A stretch of 64,000 bases of DNA from Bacillus infantis (GTDB lineage: Bacteria > Bacillota > Bacilli > Bacillales > Cytobacillaceae), in contig NZ_JAIVAP010000001.1 of the NCBI RefSeq assembly GCF_020171945.1, positions 1 to 64,000 of the forward strand, given 5' to 3'. Shown here piece by piece: positions 1 to 9,764 of the stretch (positions are counted from its first letter, which is position 1; every line of letters starts with the position of its first letter). The position numbers and the translations under genes are program-made. A model generated the notes under the pieces. It searched no databases, was not told where the DNA came from, and saw only the letters and a program-made list of their open reading frames with translations.

Positions 1-57
1 TTTCCTCCCAAATCATACAGTTCTCGACAAACTTATGATAAGGGATGGGTGTTAAGG

Positions 58-119
58 GTGGTCAACTTTTTGGTTAGCGAAAACCGCTAAAGTGGTCAAC
101 TTTTATTTTAGCGTTTACA
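58..119. mobile_element. Probable terminal end of an IS21-family insertion sequence
   Basis: Two direct copies of GTGGTCAACTTTT lie 34 bp apart (58-70 and 92-104). Each is followed closely by TTAGCG, and a small palindrome TTAGCG/CGCTAA (74-90) sits between them. The second copy runs into GTTTACA, with a terminal CA at 118-119. Multiple internal GTGGTCAACTTT-type terminal repeats and a CA end are typical of IS21-family (istA/istB) elements. The transposase genes would lie to the left of the window, so only the end is visible and the family call is an inference. After 119 the sequence is AT-rich with nothing recognisable until the gene at 382. Confidence 0.55.
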
Positions 120-381
120 TTTTCCGTTTATTGTGGTGAATACTCCTAATTTATAAGCTCCATTCTAAGACGCAATGATATAAGACTGTCAGTTAGGAAG
201 TAAAGTGTAATTGAGACTCAGGGTATGAATAATATTAATTAGATATTTATTGAAATATACATAAAATTTGATGAAAGCTTCTCTGAGCATCTAATAAGAA
301 TTTATTCTTAAAGGGTGATAGACTAAAATACATAGAGTTTTCGAAAAACTCTATCAATACATAATAAAGGAGCTAATGATC

Positions 382-1332
382 ATGGAATACCGGCGTCTTG
401 GAAATACAGGCCTTAAGGTCAGCGAGATCAGCCTCGGCAGCTGGCTCACCTATGGAGGGTATGTGGAGGAGCAGAAGGCATCATCTTCCATAGATAAAGC
501 ATATGAGCTCGGCATCAATTTTTTTGATACGGCTAACGTGTATATGCGCGGAGAGGCAGAAAAGGTCGTTGGTAAGGCACTTGCCAAATATGACAGGAGC
601 TCCTATGTGCTTGCAACGAAGGTTTTCGGCAAGATGGGGGACGGGCCCAATGATTCAGGGCTTTCGCGCAAGCATATCATGGAGCAGGCGGATGCAAGCC
701 TGAAGCGGCTTGGGCTTGATTATATCGACATCTACTATTGCCACCGCTTCCATCCGGAAACCCCTCTTGAAGAAACCTTGCGCGCTCTTGATGATCTGAT
801 CAGGCAGGGCAAGATATTGTATGCAGGTGTGAGCGAGTGGACGGCAGAGCAGATGACAGAAGCCGTACACCTGGCAGATAAGAAGCTGTGGGACCGGATC
901 GTCGTGAACCAGCCGAATTACAGCATGCTGCACAGGAATATTGAAAAAGAAATCATCCCTGTCAGCGAAAAGCATGGAATCGGCCAGGTCGTGTTCTCGC
1001 CGCTTGCCCAAGGCGTGCTGACAGGCAAATATAAAAAAGGGGAAGCACCGCCGGAAGGAAGCCGTGCCTCTCAAAAGGACCTGGGCACTCTTTACGGTGT
1101 CCTGAACGACCGTAATCTTGAAAAAGCAGAGAGCCTGGAAAAAATTGCGCAGCAAGAGGACCTTACCTTATCCCAGCTCGCACTTGCCTGGATCCTCAGG
1201 CAGCCAAACGTAGCAAGCGCCCTTGTCGGGGCAAGCCGCCCTGAGCAGCTTGAGGAAAATGTAAAGGCATCTGGCGTAAAGCTGAAAGAAGACAGCCTCC
1301 AGCAGATAGAAGAAATCCTTACTGCTGAATAA
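382..1332 (+). CDS. Aldo/keto reductase, potassium-channel beta-subunit-like family
   Basis: This is a NAD(P)H-dependent carbonyl reductase of the aldo/keto reductase superfamily, an 8-stranded barrel that acts in the cytosol. The N-terminus YRRLGNTGLKVSEISLGSW is typical of the family. The catalytic tetrad is visible as Asp49 (FFDTANVY), Tyr54, Lys80 (ATKVFG) and His121 (YCHRFHP). The C-terminal cofactor segment ALAWILRQPNVASALVGAS is intact. Length is normal (316 aa). An ATG lies 6 nt upstream at 376, but AAGGAG at 367-372 is better spaced for 382. The gene stands alone, with its own terminator downstream. The natural substrate cannot be told from sequence. Confidence 0.9.
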   Translation: MEYRRLGNTGLKVSEISLGSWLTYGGYVEEQKASSSIDKAYELGINFFDTANVYMRGEAEKVVGKALAKYDRSSYVLATKVFGKMGDGPNDSGLSRKHIMEQADASLKRLGLDYIDIYYCHRFHPETPLEETLRALDDLIRQGKILYAGVSEWTAEQMTEAVHLADKKLWDRIVVNQPNYSMLHRNIEKEIIPVSEKHGIGQVVFSPLAQGVLTGKYKKGEAPPEGSRASQKDLGTLYGVLNDRNLEKAESLEKIAQQEDLTLSQLALAWILRQPNVASALVGASRPEQLEENVKASGVKLKEDSLQQIEEILTAE

Positions 1333-1372
1333 GGCTAATCTGACAGCAGCAGTTCTCATCTATTTAATTTTT

Positions 1373-1414
1373 AAGGGTTCCGTAGTAAAACTTACCGGAA
1401 CCCTTTATTTTTTT
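1373..1414 (+). terminator. Intrinsic terminator after the aldo/keto reductase
   Basis: A 10-bp perfect stem AAGGGTTCCG/CGGAACCCTT (1373-1382 and 1396-1405) is followed by a T-rich run to 1414. Confidence 0.9.
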
Positions 1415-1523
1415 GGAAACATGGCGCTTTGCTTTCCGTGCATTAATCCTATTCGTTTGACCATTGATTATTCTATAAAGTATATACCTATAATTAAGGC
1501 AGGCCGCTGGCAGAACAAAAAAA

Positions 1524-1537
1524 TGTTAACGTTAACA
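1524..1537. promoter_or_regulatory. Upstream operator O1 of the hexuronate operon (LacI-family site)
   Basis: TGTTAACGTTAACA is a perfect 14-bp palindrome with the central CG typical of LacI/GalR operators. It lies just upstream of the -35 box at 1545. An identical copy is at 1589-1602. The encoded ExuR-like regulator (3153-4148) is the obvious candidate to bind it. Confidence 0.8.
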
Positions 1538-1544
1538 AAAGTCG

Positions 1545-1573
1545 TTTACAGACCTTTTTAAATTTGTTAGACT
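1545..1573 (+). promoter_or_regulatory. Sigma-A promoter of the uxaC operon
   Basis: TTTACA (1545-1550) and TAGACT (1568-1573) are 17 bp apart. The promoter sits exactly between the two identical operators, so a bound or looped repressor would block it. Confidence 0.65.
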
Positions 1574-1588
1574 GAATTTATAGAAAAT

Positions 1589-1602
1589 TGTTAACGTTAA
1601 CA
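1589..1602. promoter_or_regulatory. Downstream operator O2 of the hexuronate operon
   Basis: A second perfect TGTTAACGTTAACA, 65 bp centre-to-centre from the first. It falls just downstream of the predicted transcription start and ends 7 nt before the ribosome-binding site of uxaC. Confidence 0.8.
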
Positions 1603-1623
1603 AACAAATGGAGGGTGATTCAT

Positions 1624-3060
1624 ATGGAAAGGTTTATGGGTGAGAATTTTCTCCTGAAAAATGAAACAGCTGTGTCTTTATATCATGAGTCTGCAAAGGA
1701 TCTGCCGATCATTGATTACCATTGCCACATCAGCCCAAAGGAAATCTATGAAAATAAAAAATTCAAGAATATTACGGAAGCATGGCTGTACGGGGACCAT
1801 TACAAATGGAGGGTAATGCGGGCCAATGGGATTGATGAAAAGTACATAACCGGTGATGCAGACGATTATGATAAGTTTCTTGCCTGGGCGAGGACCGTGC
1901 CGATGACAATAGGAAATCCGCTTTACAATTGGACTCACCTGGAGCTTCAGCGCTTTTTTGGCATCTATGACATTTTAAACGAAAAATCCGCCTCGGACAT
2001 TTGGGATAAGGTCAATAAGCAGCTCGCAACAGAAGATTTCAGAGTCAGGGAGATCATTAAGAAATCTAATGTCCGGGTCATCTGCACGACCGACGATCCA
2101 GCTGATTCACTTGAATATCACCAGCTTCTTTCAAAAGAAGCGGATTTCCCCGTACTTGTCGTACCGGGCTTCAGGCCTGATAAAGGACTGGAAATCAACC
2201 GCCAGGGCTATGAAGAGTGGATAAAGCGGCTTGAAACAGCGAGCGGTACAACGGTTGACAGCTATGCAAGCTTCCTTGATGCATTGGATTCAAGAGTCCA
2301 CTTCTTCCACTCACTCGGCGGCCGGGTTTCCGACCACGCGCTTGATCAGGTTGTATATGAAGAAACAACCTTTGAAGAGGTTTCAGAGATTTTTGCTAAA
2401 AAGCTTTCAGGCGGCATTGTGTCCGAGAAAGAGGAAAAGCAGTATAAAACTTATACGCTCGTTCACCTGGGCAAGCTTTATGCCAGCCTGGGATGGGCTA
2501 TGCAGTACCATATGAATGCACACCGCAATAATAATACGAAGATGTTCCAAACCCTTGGCCCTGATACTGGCTATGACTCTATCAATGATGACAAGATTGC
2601 AAAGCCGCTCGTCCGGCTGCTTGATTCTTTAGCTCAGGCAGGAGGGCTGCCTAAAACGATCCTGTATTCATTGAATCCGGGCGACAACTATATTCTTGCC
2701 AGCATCATCAACAGCTTCCAGGACGGCAGCATACCTGGGAAAATCCAATTCGGGACTGCCTGGTGGTTCAATGATACGAGGGATGGGATGCTCGATCAGA
2801 TGAAAGCCTTGGCAAATATGGGGCTCTTCAGCAGGTTCATCGGGATGCTTACCGATTCAAGAAGCTTCCTGTCTTATACCAGGCATGAATATTTCCGCAG
2901 GATTGTCTGCAGCCTGATCGGTGAATGGGTCGAAAATGGGGAAGTTCCGAATGACAAGGAACTGCTCAGCCGGATTATCAAAGGGATTTCCTATTATAAT
3001 GCAGAGGAATATTTTCAATTCCAGGAAGCTGGAAAACAGCATGCAGCTGCTGTTAAATAA
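1624..3060 (+). CDS. uxaC: Glucuronate isomerase (uronate isomerase)
   Basis: This enzyme isomerises D-glucuronate to D-fructuronate and D-galacturonate to D-tagaturonate, the first cytosolic step of hexuronate catabolism. It belongs to the amidohydrolase superfamily. The early metal-site motif IIDYHCHISPKEI and the segment WLYGDHYKWRVMRANG are typical of UxaC. Further markers are the central CTTDDPADSL and the late GTAWWFNDTRDGM and GMLTDSRSFLSYTRHEYFRR. The length of 478 aa is normal. The start at 1624 is chosen because GGAGGG at 1610-1615 lies 8 nt upstream; an upstream in-frame TTG would overlap the operator. It is the first gene of the operon. Confidence 0.95.
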   Translation: MERFMGENFLLKNETAVSLYHESAKDLPIIDYHCHISPKEIYENKKFKNITEAWLYGDHYKWRVMRANGIDEKYITGDADDYDKFLAWARTVPMTIGNPLYNWTHLELQRFFGIYDILNEKSASDIWDKVNKQLATEDFRVREIIKKSNVRVICTTDDPADSLEYHQLLSKEADFPVLVVPGFRPDKGLEINRQGYEEWIKRLETASGTTVDSYASFLDALDSRVHFFHSLGGRVSDHALDQVVYEETTFEEVSEIFAKKLSGGIVSEKEEKQYKTYTLVHLGKLYASLGWAMQYHMNAHRNNNTKMFQTLGPDTGYDSINDDKIAKPLVRLLDSLAQAGGLPKTILYSLNPGDNYILASIINSFQDGSIPGKIQFGTAWWFNDTRDGMLDQMKALANMGLFSRFIGMLTDSRSFLSYTRHEYFRRIVCSLIGEWVENGEVPNDKELLSRIIKGISYYNAEEYFQFQEAGKQHAAAVK

Positions 3061-3137
3061 TCCGTGATCACGTCCAGGCTTGGAGCCGGCGGGCAGGGAA
3101 GGTTATAATAAAAGGATGAATAGCATTGATTGGGTAA

Positions 3138-4148
<1,011 letters not shown>

Positions 4149-4180
4149 CACAGCCCGAAGCCAGCGGGCTTCCGAGAAAA

Positions 4181-4194
4181 TGTTAACGTGTGCA
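4181..4194. promoter_or_regulatory. Degenerate operator-like site before uxaB
   Basis: TGTTAACGTGTGCA keeps the left half and CG centre of the two perfect operators before uxaC, but its right half is degenerate. It lies 26 nt upstream of the uxaB start and could be an auxiliary site for the ExuR-like repressor. Confidence 0.35.
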
Positions 4195-4219
4195 GGATTG
4201 AATAAAAGGGAGGAAGGAT

Positions 4220-5677
4220 ATGGAACGCCTAAGCAGTAAAACACATGCCAAAAGGATATTCCCTGAAAAAATCCTTCAATTTGGCGAAGGGAACTTTTTA
4301 AGGGGTTTCGCAGACTGGCAGATTCAAATTTTAAATGAGAAAAAAGGGTTCAATGGAAGTGCGGTTGTCGTACAGCCCCGTGGGTCCAGCAAAATTGAAC
4401 GGCTTAACAGGCAGGATGGGCTGTACACCCTTTATCTTGAAGGGCTGAAGGAAGGGGTCCCTGTAAAGGAACATATGATAATCGATTCAATCAGCAGGGG
4501 AATCAATCTTCAAACAGATTATGAGGAATTCAAAAGGCTTGCCGGACAGAAGGAGCTCAGATTCATCATCAGCAATGCGACCGAGGCTGGAATGGTCTTT
4601 GATCCCGATGACAAGCTGGAGGACCTTCCGCAGAAGGGGTTTACCGGAAAGCTTGCAGGTTTTTTATACCATCGTTACCTGGCCTTTAAGGGTGATGAAA
4701 AATATGGATGCATCATCCTTCCGTGTGAACTGGTTGAAGATAATGGCGGGAAATTGAAGGAAATCATGCTCCAATATGCAGATTCATGGAATCTCGGCGC
4801 TGATTTCAAGAATTGGATTGATAAATCCAATGTCTTTTGCTCGACATTGGTCGACCGGATTGTCCCGGGTTTCCCTAAGGATACCCTGGAAGAGAAAACA
4901 AAAGAACTGGGTTACGAGGACGAACTTCTTGTTACAGGGGAGCATTATCATCTCTGGGCAATAGAGGGGCCGTCCTGGCTGAAGGATGAGCTGTCTGCTG
5001 AGGGGACTGGTCTGAATCTTGTCATCACTGAGGACATCACTCCATTTCGTACAAGGAAAGTAAGGGTATTAAACGGTGCTCATACGGCAATGACGCCCCT
5101 GGCACTCCTTTCCGGGCTTGAAACAGTTGAAGAATCTGTCACACATCCAGAGGTGGGGCTTTTTATAAGAAAGCTGATAGAAGAGGAAATCCTTCCGGCA
5201 CTTGATGGGGACAGAAAAGAGCTGGAGCAGTATGCAGAAGAGGTAATGAACCGTTTTGCCAACCCTTATATCAAGCATTACCTAAAGAGCATTTCCTTGA
5301 ACTCGATGTCGAAATTTTCTGCCAGAAACCTGCCTGCCCTGCTTGATTATCTAAAACAAGAAGGAAAGCTGCCGGCAAAAATCGTCTTTTCCTTATGCTG
5401 CTTATTGTATCTATACAAGAAAATGGATGTGGAAGACAGCAGTACGGTACTCGAAATCCTTCAATCGGAATGGCGAAGCTTTGAGAAAAAGCAGATTGGG
5501 ATAGAGCAGCTGTCCGCTAACCTTTTGAAAGAACAAAAGCTTTGGGGCATGGACCTCACCGGGATTGCAGGCCTTAAGGAAGCAGTTGCTGAATATCTCA
5601 GGGAAATAGAAGAAACAGGCATTCAGAAAGCGCTTCAGCGCGTAATCGGCAAGCCTGTCCTAGCTAGGGGGAACTAG
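4220..5677 (+). CDS. uxaB: Tagaturonate reductase (altronate oxidoreductase)
   Basis: This is an NADH-dependent reductase that converts tagaturonate to altronate. It is a member of the mannitol dehydrogenase (polyol-specific long-chain dehydrogenase) family. The N-terminus ILQFGEGNFLRGFADW is the family signature, and VRVLNGAHTAMTPLALL marks the C-terminal domain. Length (485 aa) matches UxaB. The start codon has AGGAAGG 5 nt upstream. The gene is followed one nucleotide later by uxaA, which suggests translational coupling. No fructuronate-specific UxuB partner is seen here, so the visible route favours galacturonate. Confidence 0.92.
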   Translation: MERLSSKTHAKRIFPEKILQFGEGNFLRGFADWQIQILNEKKGFNGSAVVVQPRGSSKIERLNRQDGLYTLYLEGLKEGVPVKEHMIIDSISRGINLQTDYEEFKRLAGQKELRFIISNATEAGMVFDPDDKLEDLPQKGFTGKLAGFLYHRYLAFKGDEKYGCIILPCELVEDNGGKLKEIMLQYADSWNLGADFKNWIDKSNVFCSTLVDRIVPGFPKDTLEEKTKELGYEDELLVTGEHYHLWAIEGPSWLKDELSAEGTGLNLVITEDITPFRTRKVRVLNGAHTAMTPLALLSGLETVEESVTHPEVGLFIRKLIEEEILPALDGDRKELEQYAEEVMNRFANPYIKHYLKSISLNSMSKFSARNLPALLDYLKQEGKLPAKIVFSLCCLLYLYKKMDVEDSSTVLEILQSEWRSFEKKQIGIEQLSANLLKEQKLWGMDLTGIAGLKEAVAEYLREIEETGIQKALQRVIGKPVLARGN

Positions 5678-5678
5678 A

Positions 5679-7172
5679 ATGAGAGATTTTCTTAAAATCA
5701 ATCCGGCAGACAATATTATTCTCGCACTGAAAGACCTGAAAGCCGGTGCTGAATTAACAGTGGATGGCCAAACCATCATCTTGCGCGAGGATATCCTCCG
5801 TGGACATAAAATTGCAGCAGCCGAAATTAATGAGAATGAAAATATCGTAAAGTACGGCTATCCAATCGGGCATGCAGCAGCAGCGATCGGCCAGGGAGAG
5901 CTGGTCCATACCCATAATACGAAAACGAATCTTTCCGGCCAGGAGGAATACAGCTACTCCCCGGCTTTTGCAGACAGTCCTTTCCGCAATGAACAAAGAA
6001 CCTTCAAGGGATATCGGCGCAAGAACGGCAAAGCCGGAATCCGCAATGAATTGTGGATTGTCCCGACGGTCGGCTGTGTGAATGGAATTGCTGAGAAAAT
6101 CATCAGCCGCTTTGAAAAGCATGCCGGCGGCCAAAATCCATTTGACCAGGCCCTGGTTCTAAAGCACAGCTATGGCTGCTCCCAGCTGGGAGATGATCAT
6201 GAAAATACGAAGCAAATCCTTCTTGATGCAGTCCATCACCCTAATGCAGGCGGCGTGCTCGTTTTAGGTCTTGGATGTGAGAACAATGAGATGGAGGAAT
6301 TCAGGAAAGCTCTTGGAACAGTAGATGAAAGCCGGGTTAAATTCCTCGTTTCCCAGGAAGTTTCAGATGAGATTGAAGCGGGATTTCAGCTAGTGAAAGA
6401 AATCTATGAAGCAGCCAAGGATGATAAAAGAGAGGATATCCCGCTCTCTGAATTGAACATCGGCCTGAAGTGCGGGGGATCTGACGGGTTCTCGGGCATA
6501 ACCGCCAACCCTCTGCTCGGCCGCTTTTCTGATTATCTGATCGCCCAGGGAGGGACGACCGTATTGACTGAAGTGCCGGAAATGTTCGGTGCAGAGACCA
6601 TCCTTATGGAAAGGGCGGAAAACGAAGAGGTTTTTGAAAAAGTTGTCAGCCTGATCAATGATTTTAAAGGTTATTTCCTTGAACATAAACAGCCTGTCTA
6701 TGAGAATCCATCACCAGGCAATAAAGCGGGCGGCATCACCACTCTTGAGGATAAGTCTCTTGGCTGCACACAGAAAGCCGGAACCTCCAAGGTGGTTGAT
6801 GTCCTGCCATACGGCGGCACTCTCCGTAAAAAAGGGCTGAACCTTCTCAGCGCGCCAGGGAATGATCTGATTGCTTCCACTGCACTGGCCGCAGCAGGCT
6901 GCCATATTGTCCTGTTCACCACAGGCAGGGGAACCCCGTTCGGAACTTTTGTACCGACGATGAAAATCTCGACCAATACCCAGCTTTATGAAACAAAGCC
7001 ACATTGGATCGATTTAAATGCAGGCACACTCCTTGAAGAAGAAATTTCTGCAGATGAGGTACTGCAGCAGTTCACAGACTATATCATCAGTGTGGCAAGC
7101 GGGGAATTGGTCAATAACGAGAAAAACGATTTCAGGGAAATTTCCATTTTTAAAAGCGGAGTCACTTTATAG
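5679..7172 (+). CDS. uxaA: Altronate dehydratase
   Basis: This enzyme dehydrates D-altronate to 2-keto-3-deoxy-D-gluconate. It has a small N-terminal SAF-like domain (about residues 1-95, GHKIAAAEI and GYPIGHAAAAI). The main UxaA domain carries NELWIVPTVGCVN, HSYGCSQLGDDHENT, GLGCENNEMEEF and the metal-site-type CGGSDGFSGITANPLLGR. Length 497 aa is normal. The gene starts one nucleotide after the uxaB stop, with its ribosome-binding site inside the end of uxaB, so the two are clearly co-translated. Confidence 0.95.
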   Translation: MRDFLKINPADNIILALKDLKAGAELTVDGQTIILREDILRGHKIAAAEINENENIVKYGYPIGHAAAAIGQGELVHTHNTKTNLSGQEEYSYSPAFADSPFRNEQRTFKGYRRKNGKAGIRNELWIVPTVGCVNGIAEKIISRFEKHAGGQNPFDQALVLKHSYGCSQLGDDHENTKQILLDAVHHPNAGGVLVLGLGCENNEMEEFRKALGTVDESRVKFLVSQEVSDEIEAGFQLVKEIYEAAKDDKREDIPLSELNIGLKCGGSDGFSGITANPLLGRFSDYLIAQGGTTVLTEVPEMFGAETILMERAENEEVFEKVVSLINDFKGYFLEHKQPVYENPSPGNKAGGITTLEDKSLGCTQKAGTSKVVDVLPYGGTLRKKGLNLLSAPGNDLIASTALAAAGCHIVLFTTGRGTPFGTFVPTMKISTNTQLYETKPHWIDLNAGTLLEEEISADEVLQQFTDYIISVASGELVNNEKNDFREISIFKSGVTL

Positions 7173-7211
7173 GCAGGAGATGCTGATCAATTTTCTGCCG
7201 GGGAGGCAATT

Positions 7212-7868
7212 ATGAAGAAGCTGAACATATTAAATCGATTAACAGAATCTGGAGTGGTGGCGGTTGTCCGGGCCGATTCAAGGGAAGAGGCCGTTAAAAT
7301 CTCTGAAGCCTGTGTAAAGGGAGGGATTGCCGGGATAGAAATTACCTTTACCATCGATGGGGCTGAAGCCGTTTTAAAGGAATTGGCGGGATATTTTGCA
7401 GATGATTCGCGTGCAGTGCTGGGGGCCGGAACTGTCCTGGATGCGGCGACAGCGAGGATTGCCATTCTCGCAGGCGCCGAATTCATCGTCAGCCCTGCCT
7501 TTGACAGGGAGACTGCCAAGCTGTGCAACCTTTATCAGGTGCCTTATATGCCGGGCTGCATGACGATCACTGAAATGAAGGAAGCGCTGGAATATGGGGC
7601 AGATATTATCAAGCTGTTCCCTGGGAATGCCTTCGGGCCGGACTTCATAAAGGCGGTCAAGGCGCCGCTTCCGCAGGCTAATCTCATGCCGACCGGCGGA
7701 GTCAGCCTGGAAAATGCCGGGGAATGGATCAGAAACGGCTGTGTGGCAGTAGGGGTTGGAGGAAACCTGGCGGCGCCTGCCAAAACAGGAAACTATGAAA
7801 AAATTACCGAAATGTCTGCAGAATATATAAAAATTGTCAAAGAAGCAAGGAAAGAGGGGCTGCAATGA
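7212..7868 (+). CDS. kdgA: 2-Dehydro-3-deoxyphosphogluconate aldolase / 4-hydroxy-2-oxoglutarate aldolase
   Basis: A class I aldolase that cleaves 2-keto-3-deoxy-6-phosphogluconate into pyruvate and glyceraldehyde 3-phosphate. The KDPG-aldolase barrel is recognised from GVVAVVRADSREEA, IEITFTID, LGAGTVLD, the Schiff-base region ADIIKLFPGN and LMPTGGVSLENA. Length 218 aa is standard. GGGAGG precedes the start by 5-6 nt. It overlaps kdgK by 4 nt (ATGA), so the aldolase and kinase are translationally coupled. Confidence 0.93.
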   Translation: MKKLNILNRLTESGVVAVVRADSREEAVKISEACVKGGIAGIEITFTIDGAEAVLKELAGYFADDSRAVLGAGTVLDAATARIAILAGAEFIVSPAFDRETAKLCNLYQVPYMPGCMTITEMKEALEYGADIIKLFPGNAFGPDFIKAVKAPLPQANLMPTGGVSLENAGEWIRNGCVAVGVGGNLAAPAKTGNYEKITEMSAEYIKIVKEARKEGLQ

Positions 7869-8878
7869 AGAAGATTGTAACTCTGGGAGAGATTATGCTG
7901 CGATTTTCAACAGAAGAGGGCGTAAGGCTTTCCCAGGCAGCAGGCCTTACCGTCCACTATGGCGGTGCAGAAGCTAATGTCGCTGTATCTCTGGCCAACT
8001 TTGGCTATGAATCTTTTTTTGCCGGCAAGGTGCCTGACAATCCTTTAGGGCAAGGGGCAGAAAGGCATTTAAAAGCAAATGGCGTCCGGACAGACTTCCT
8101 TTTAAAAGGCGGAGACCGCCTCGGCACCTACTATTTGGAATCAGGGACAGGGGAACGAAGCGCCCAGGTCACCTACGACCGCAAGCATTCGAGCTTCTCG
8201 GAACTGGTGCCTGAAGAAGCAGACTTGGACGAAATGCTGCGCGATGCTTCACTTTTTCATGTAAGCGGAATCACACTGGCCCTTTCTCCTGAGCTCAGGG
8301 AGCTTGTACTCCTCGCTTTCAAGAAAGCTAAGGAATATGGGGTGCTGACAAGCCTTGACTTCAATTACCGCGGAAAGCTCTGGAGCCAGGCAGAAGCCGG
8401 GGAAGCCTTAAAGAAACTGCTTCCATATGCAGACATCTGTTCATGCGGGGAATTGGACAGCATCCATCTCTTGGGGATGGAGCCTGCAGATAGCTCTCTT
8501 TCACAAACGGAAAGGCTGCAAAACTATTATAGTAAACTGGCTGCTTCATATCCCGGCATCCGGTATATCTGCTCTACCTTCCGGAAAATCAAATCAGCCA
8601 CAAGCAACACGCTTCAGGGTAATCTGTACATTGGAAGCCGGCTTTTTCAGTCTAAAGTCCACAATATAGAGCCTATCGTGGACAGGGTTGGCGGAGGGGA
8701 TGCCTTTATGGCCGGAATTCTTGCTGGTGTGCTGGAGGGGTGGGATCCCCAGATGACGGCAGATTTTGCGACAGCGGCTTCAGCTCTTAAACACACAGTC
8801 CATGGAGACAGCAATTCATTTACAAAGGTAGAAGTTTTAGCTTTGGCGGAAAGTGAACCAGGAAAAATACTCCGCTGA
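7865..8878 (+). CDS. kdgK: 2-Dehydro-3-deoxygluconokinase (PfkB-family sugar kinase)
   Basis: It phosphorylates 2-keto-3-deoxygluconate at the 6-position to feed KdgA. PfkB/ribokinase motifs are visible: the N-terminal TLGEIMLRFS, the glycine-rich YGGAEANVAVSLANFG, and the C-terminal DRVGGGDAFMAGILAG with the catalytic Asp. Length 337 aa is normal. It starts inside the kdgA stop codon (4-nt overlap). The functional assignment rests on family motifs plus the adjacent KDPG aldolase. Confidence 0.9.
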   Translation: MKKIVTLGEIMLRFSTEEGVRLSQAAGLTVHYGGAEANVAVSLANFGYESFFAGKVPDNPLGQGAERHLKANGVRTDFLLKGGDRLGTYYLESGTGERSAQVTYDRKHSSFSELVPEEADLDEMLRDASLFHVSGITLALSPELRELVLLAFKKAKEYGVLTSLDFNYRGKLWSQAEAGEALKKLLPYADICSCGELDSIHLLGMEPADSSLSQTERLQNYYSKLAASYPGIRYICSTFRKIKSATSNTLQGNLYIGSRLFQSKVHNIEPIVDRVGGGDAFMAGILAGVLEGWDPQMTADFATAASALKHTVHGDSNSFTKVEVLALAESEPGKILR

Positions 8879-8906
8879 AAATAATGATTGAAAAGGAGAA
8901 TGCACA

Positions 8907-9737
8907 ATGGAAACACGCTATGCGATTCATCCCGAGGATATGAAAAAGTATACGACAGATGATTTAAGAAGAGAGTTCCTGGTGGAAACACTGTTTGAAT
9001 CAGGGCAGGTCCACCTGACATATACACATAATGACCGGATGATATTTGGCGGTGTTACACCTGCAGAGGGCGAACTGACCATTAAGCTCGACAAGGAATT
9101 GGGCGTCGATTATTTCCTGGAACGGCGTGAGCTTGGCATCATCAACATTGGAGGGGATGGGACAGTCATCCTCGATGGAACAGAGTATGATATGCAGGCC
9201 AGGGACGGTTTATATGTAGGAAAAGGGACTAAGGAGGTGCTTTTCCGCTCCAAAGATGCGGCAGCGCCGGCAAAATTCTATATAAACTCCACCCCTGCCC
9301 ATCAGCAGTATCCGACAGTCAAAATTGATATCAATGAAATCAAGCCGCTGGAAATGGGAGAGCCGGGAACCTTGAATGAGCGGAAAATCTACCAGTATGT
9401 CCATCCAAATGTCTGTGAGAGCTGCCAGCTGCAGATGGGCTTAACAATGCTGTCGCCGGGAAGCGTCTGGAATACGATGCCGTGCCATACACATGAGCGG
9501 AGAATGGAGGTTTATCTCTATTTTGATATGGAGGAAGATACCCGTGTGTTCCACTTCATGGGAAGGCCGGATGAAACAAGGCATCTTGTTATGAAGAATG
9601 AACAGGCTGCCATCTCCCCGAGCTGGTCCATCCATACCGGCACGGCAACAAGCAATTATACCTTCATCTGGGGAATGTGCGGAGAGAATATCACTTATAC
9701 CGATATGGACCATGTCAAAATGGAAGAATTGCGATAA
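8907..9737 (+). CDS. kduI: 5-Dehydro-4-deoxy-D-glucuronate isomerase
   Basis: A cupin-fold isomerase that converts 5-keto-4-deoxyuronate (from unsaturated uronates released by pectin or glycosaminoglycan lyases) to 2,5-diketo-3-deoxygluconate. The metal-binding cluster CHTHERRMEVYLYFD and the later IHTGTATSNYTFIWGMCGEN are characteristic of KduI. Length 276 aa is typical. AAAAGGAG precedes the start. With kduD it links unsaturated-uronate breakdown to the same ketodeoxygluconate pool used by kdgK and kdgA. Confidence 0.95.
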   Translation: METRYAIHPEDMKKYTTDDLRREFLVETLFESGQVHLTYTHNDRMIFGGVTPAEGELTIKLDKELGVDYFLERRELGIINIGGDGTVILDGTEYDMQARDGLYVGKGTKEVLFRSKDAAAPAKFYINSTPAHQQYPTVKIDINEIKPLEMGEPGTLNERKIYQYVHPNVCESCQLQMGLTMLSPGSVWNTMPCHTHERRMEVYLYFDMEEDTRVFHFMGRPDETRHLVMKNEQAAISPSWSIHTGTATSNYTFIWGMCGENITYTDMDHVKMEELR

Positions 9738-9764
9738 GAGACTGATAGAAACGGAGGATTTCGT

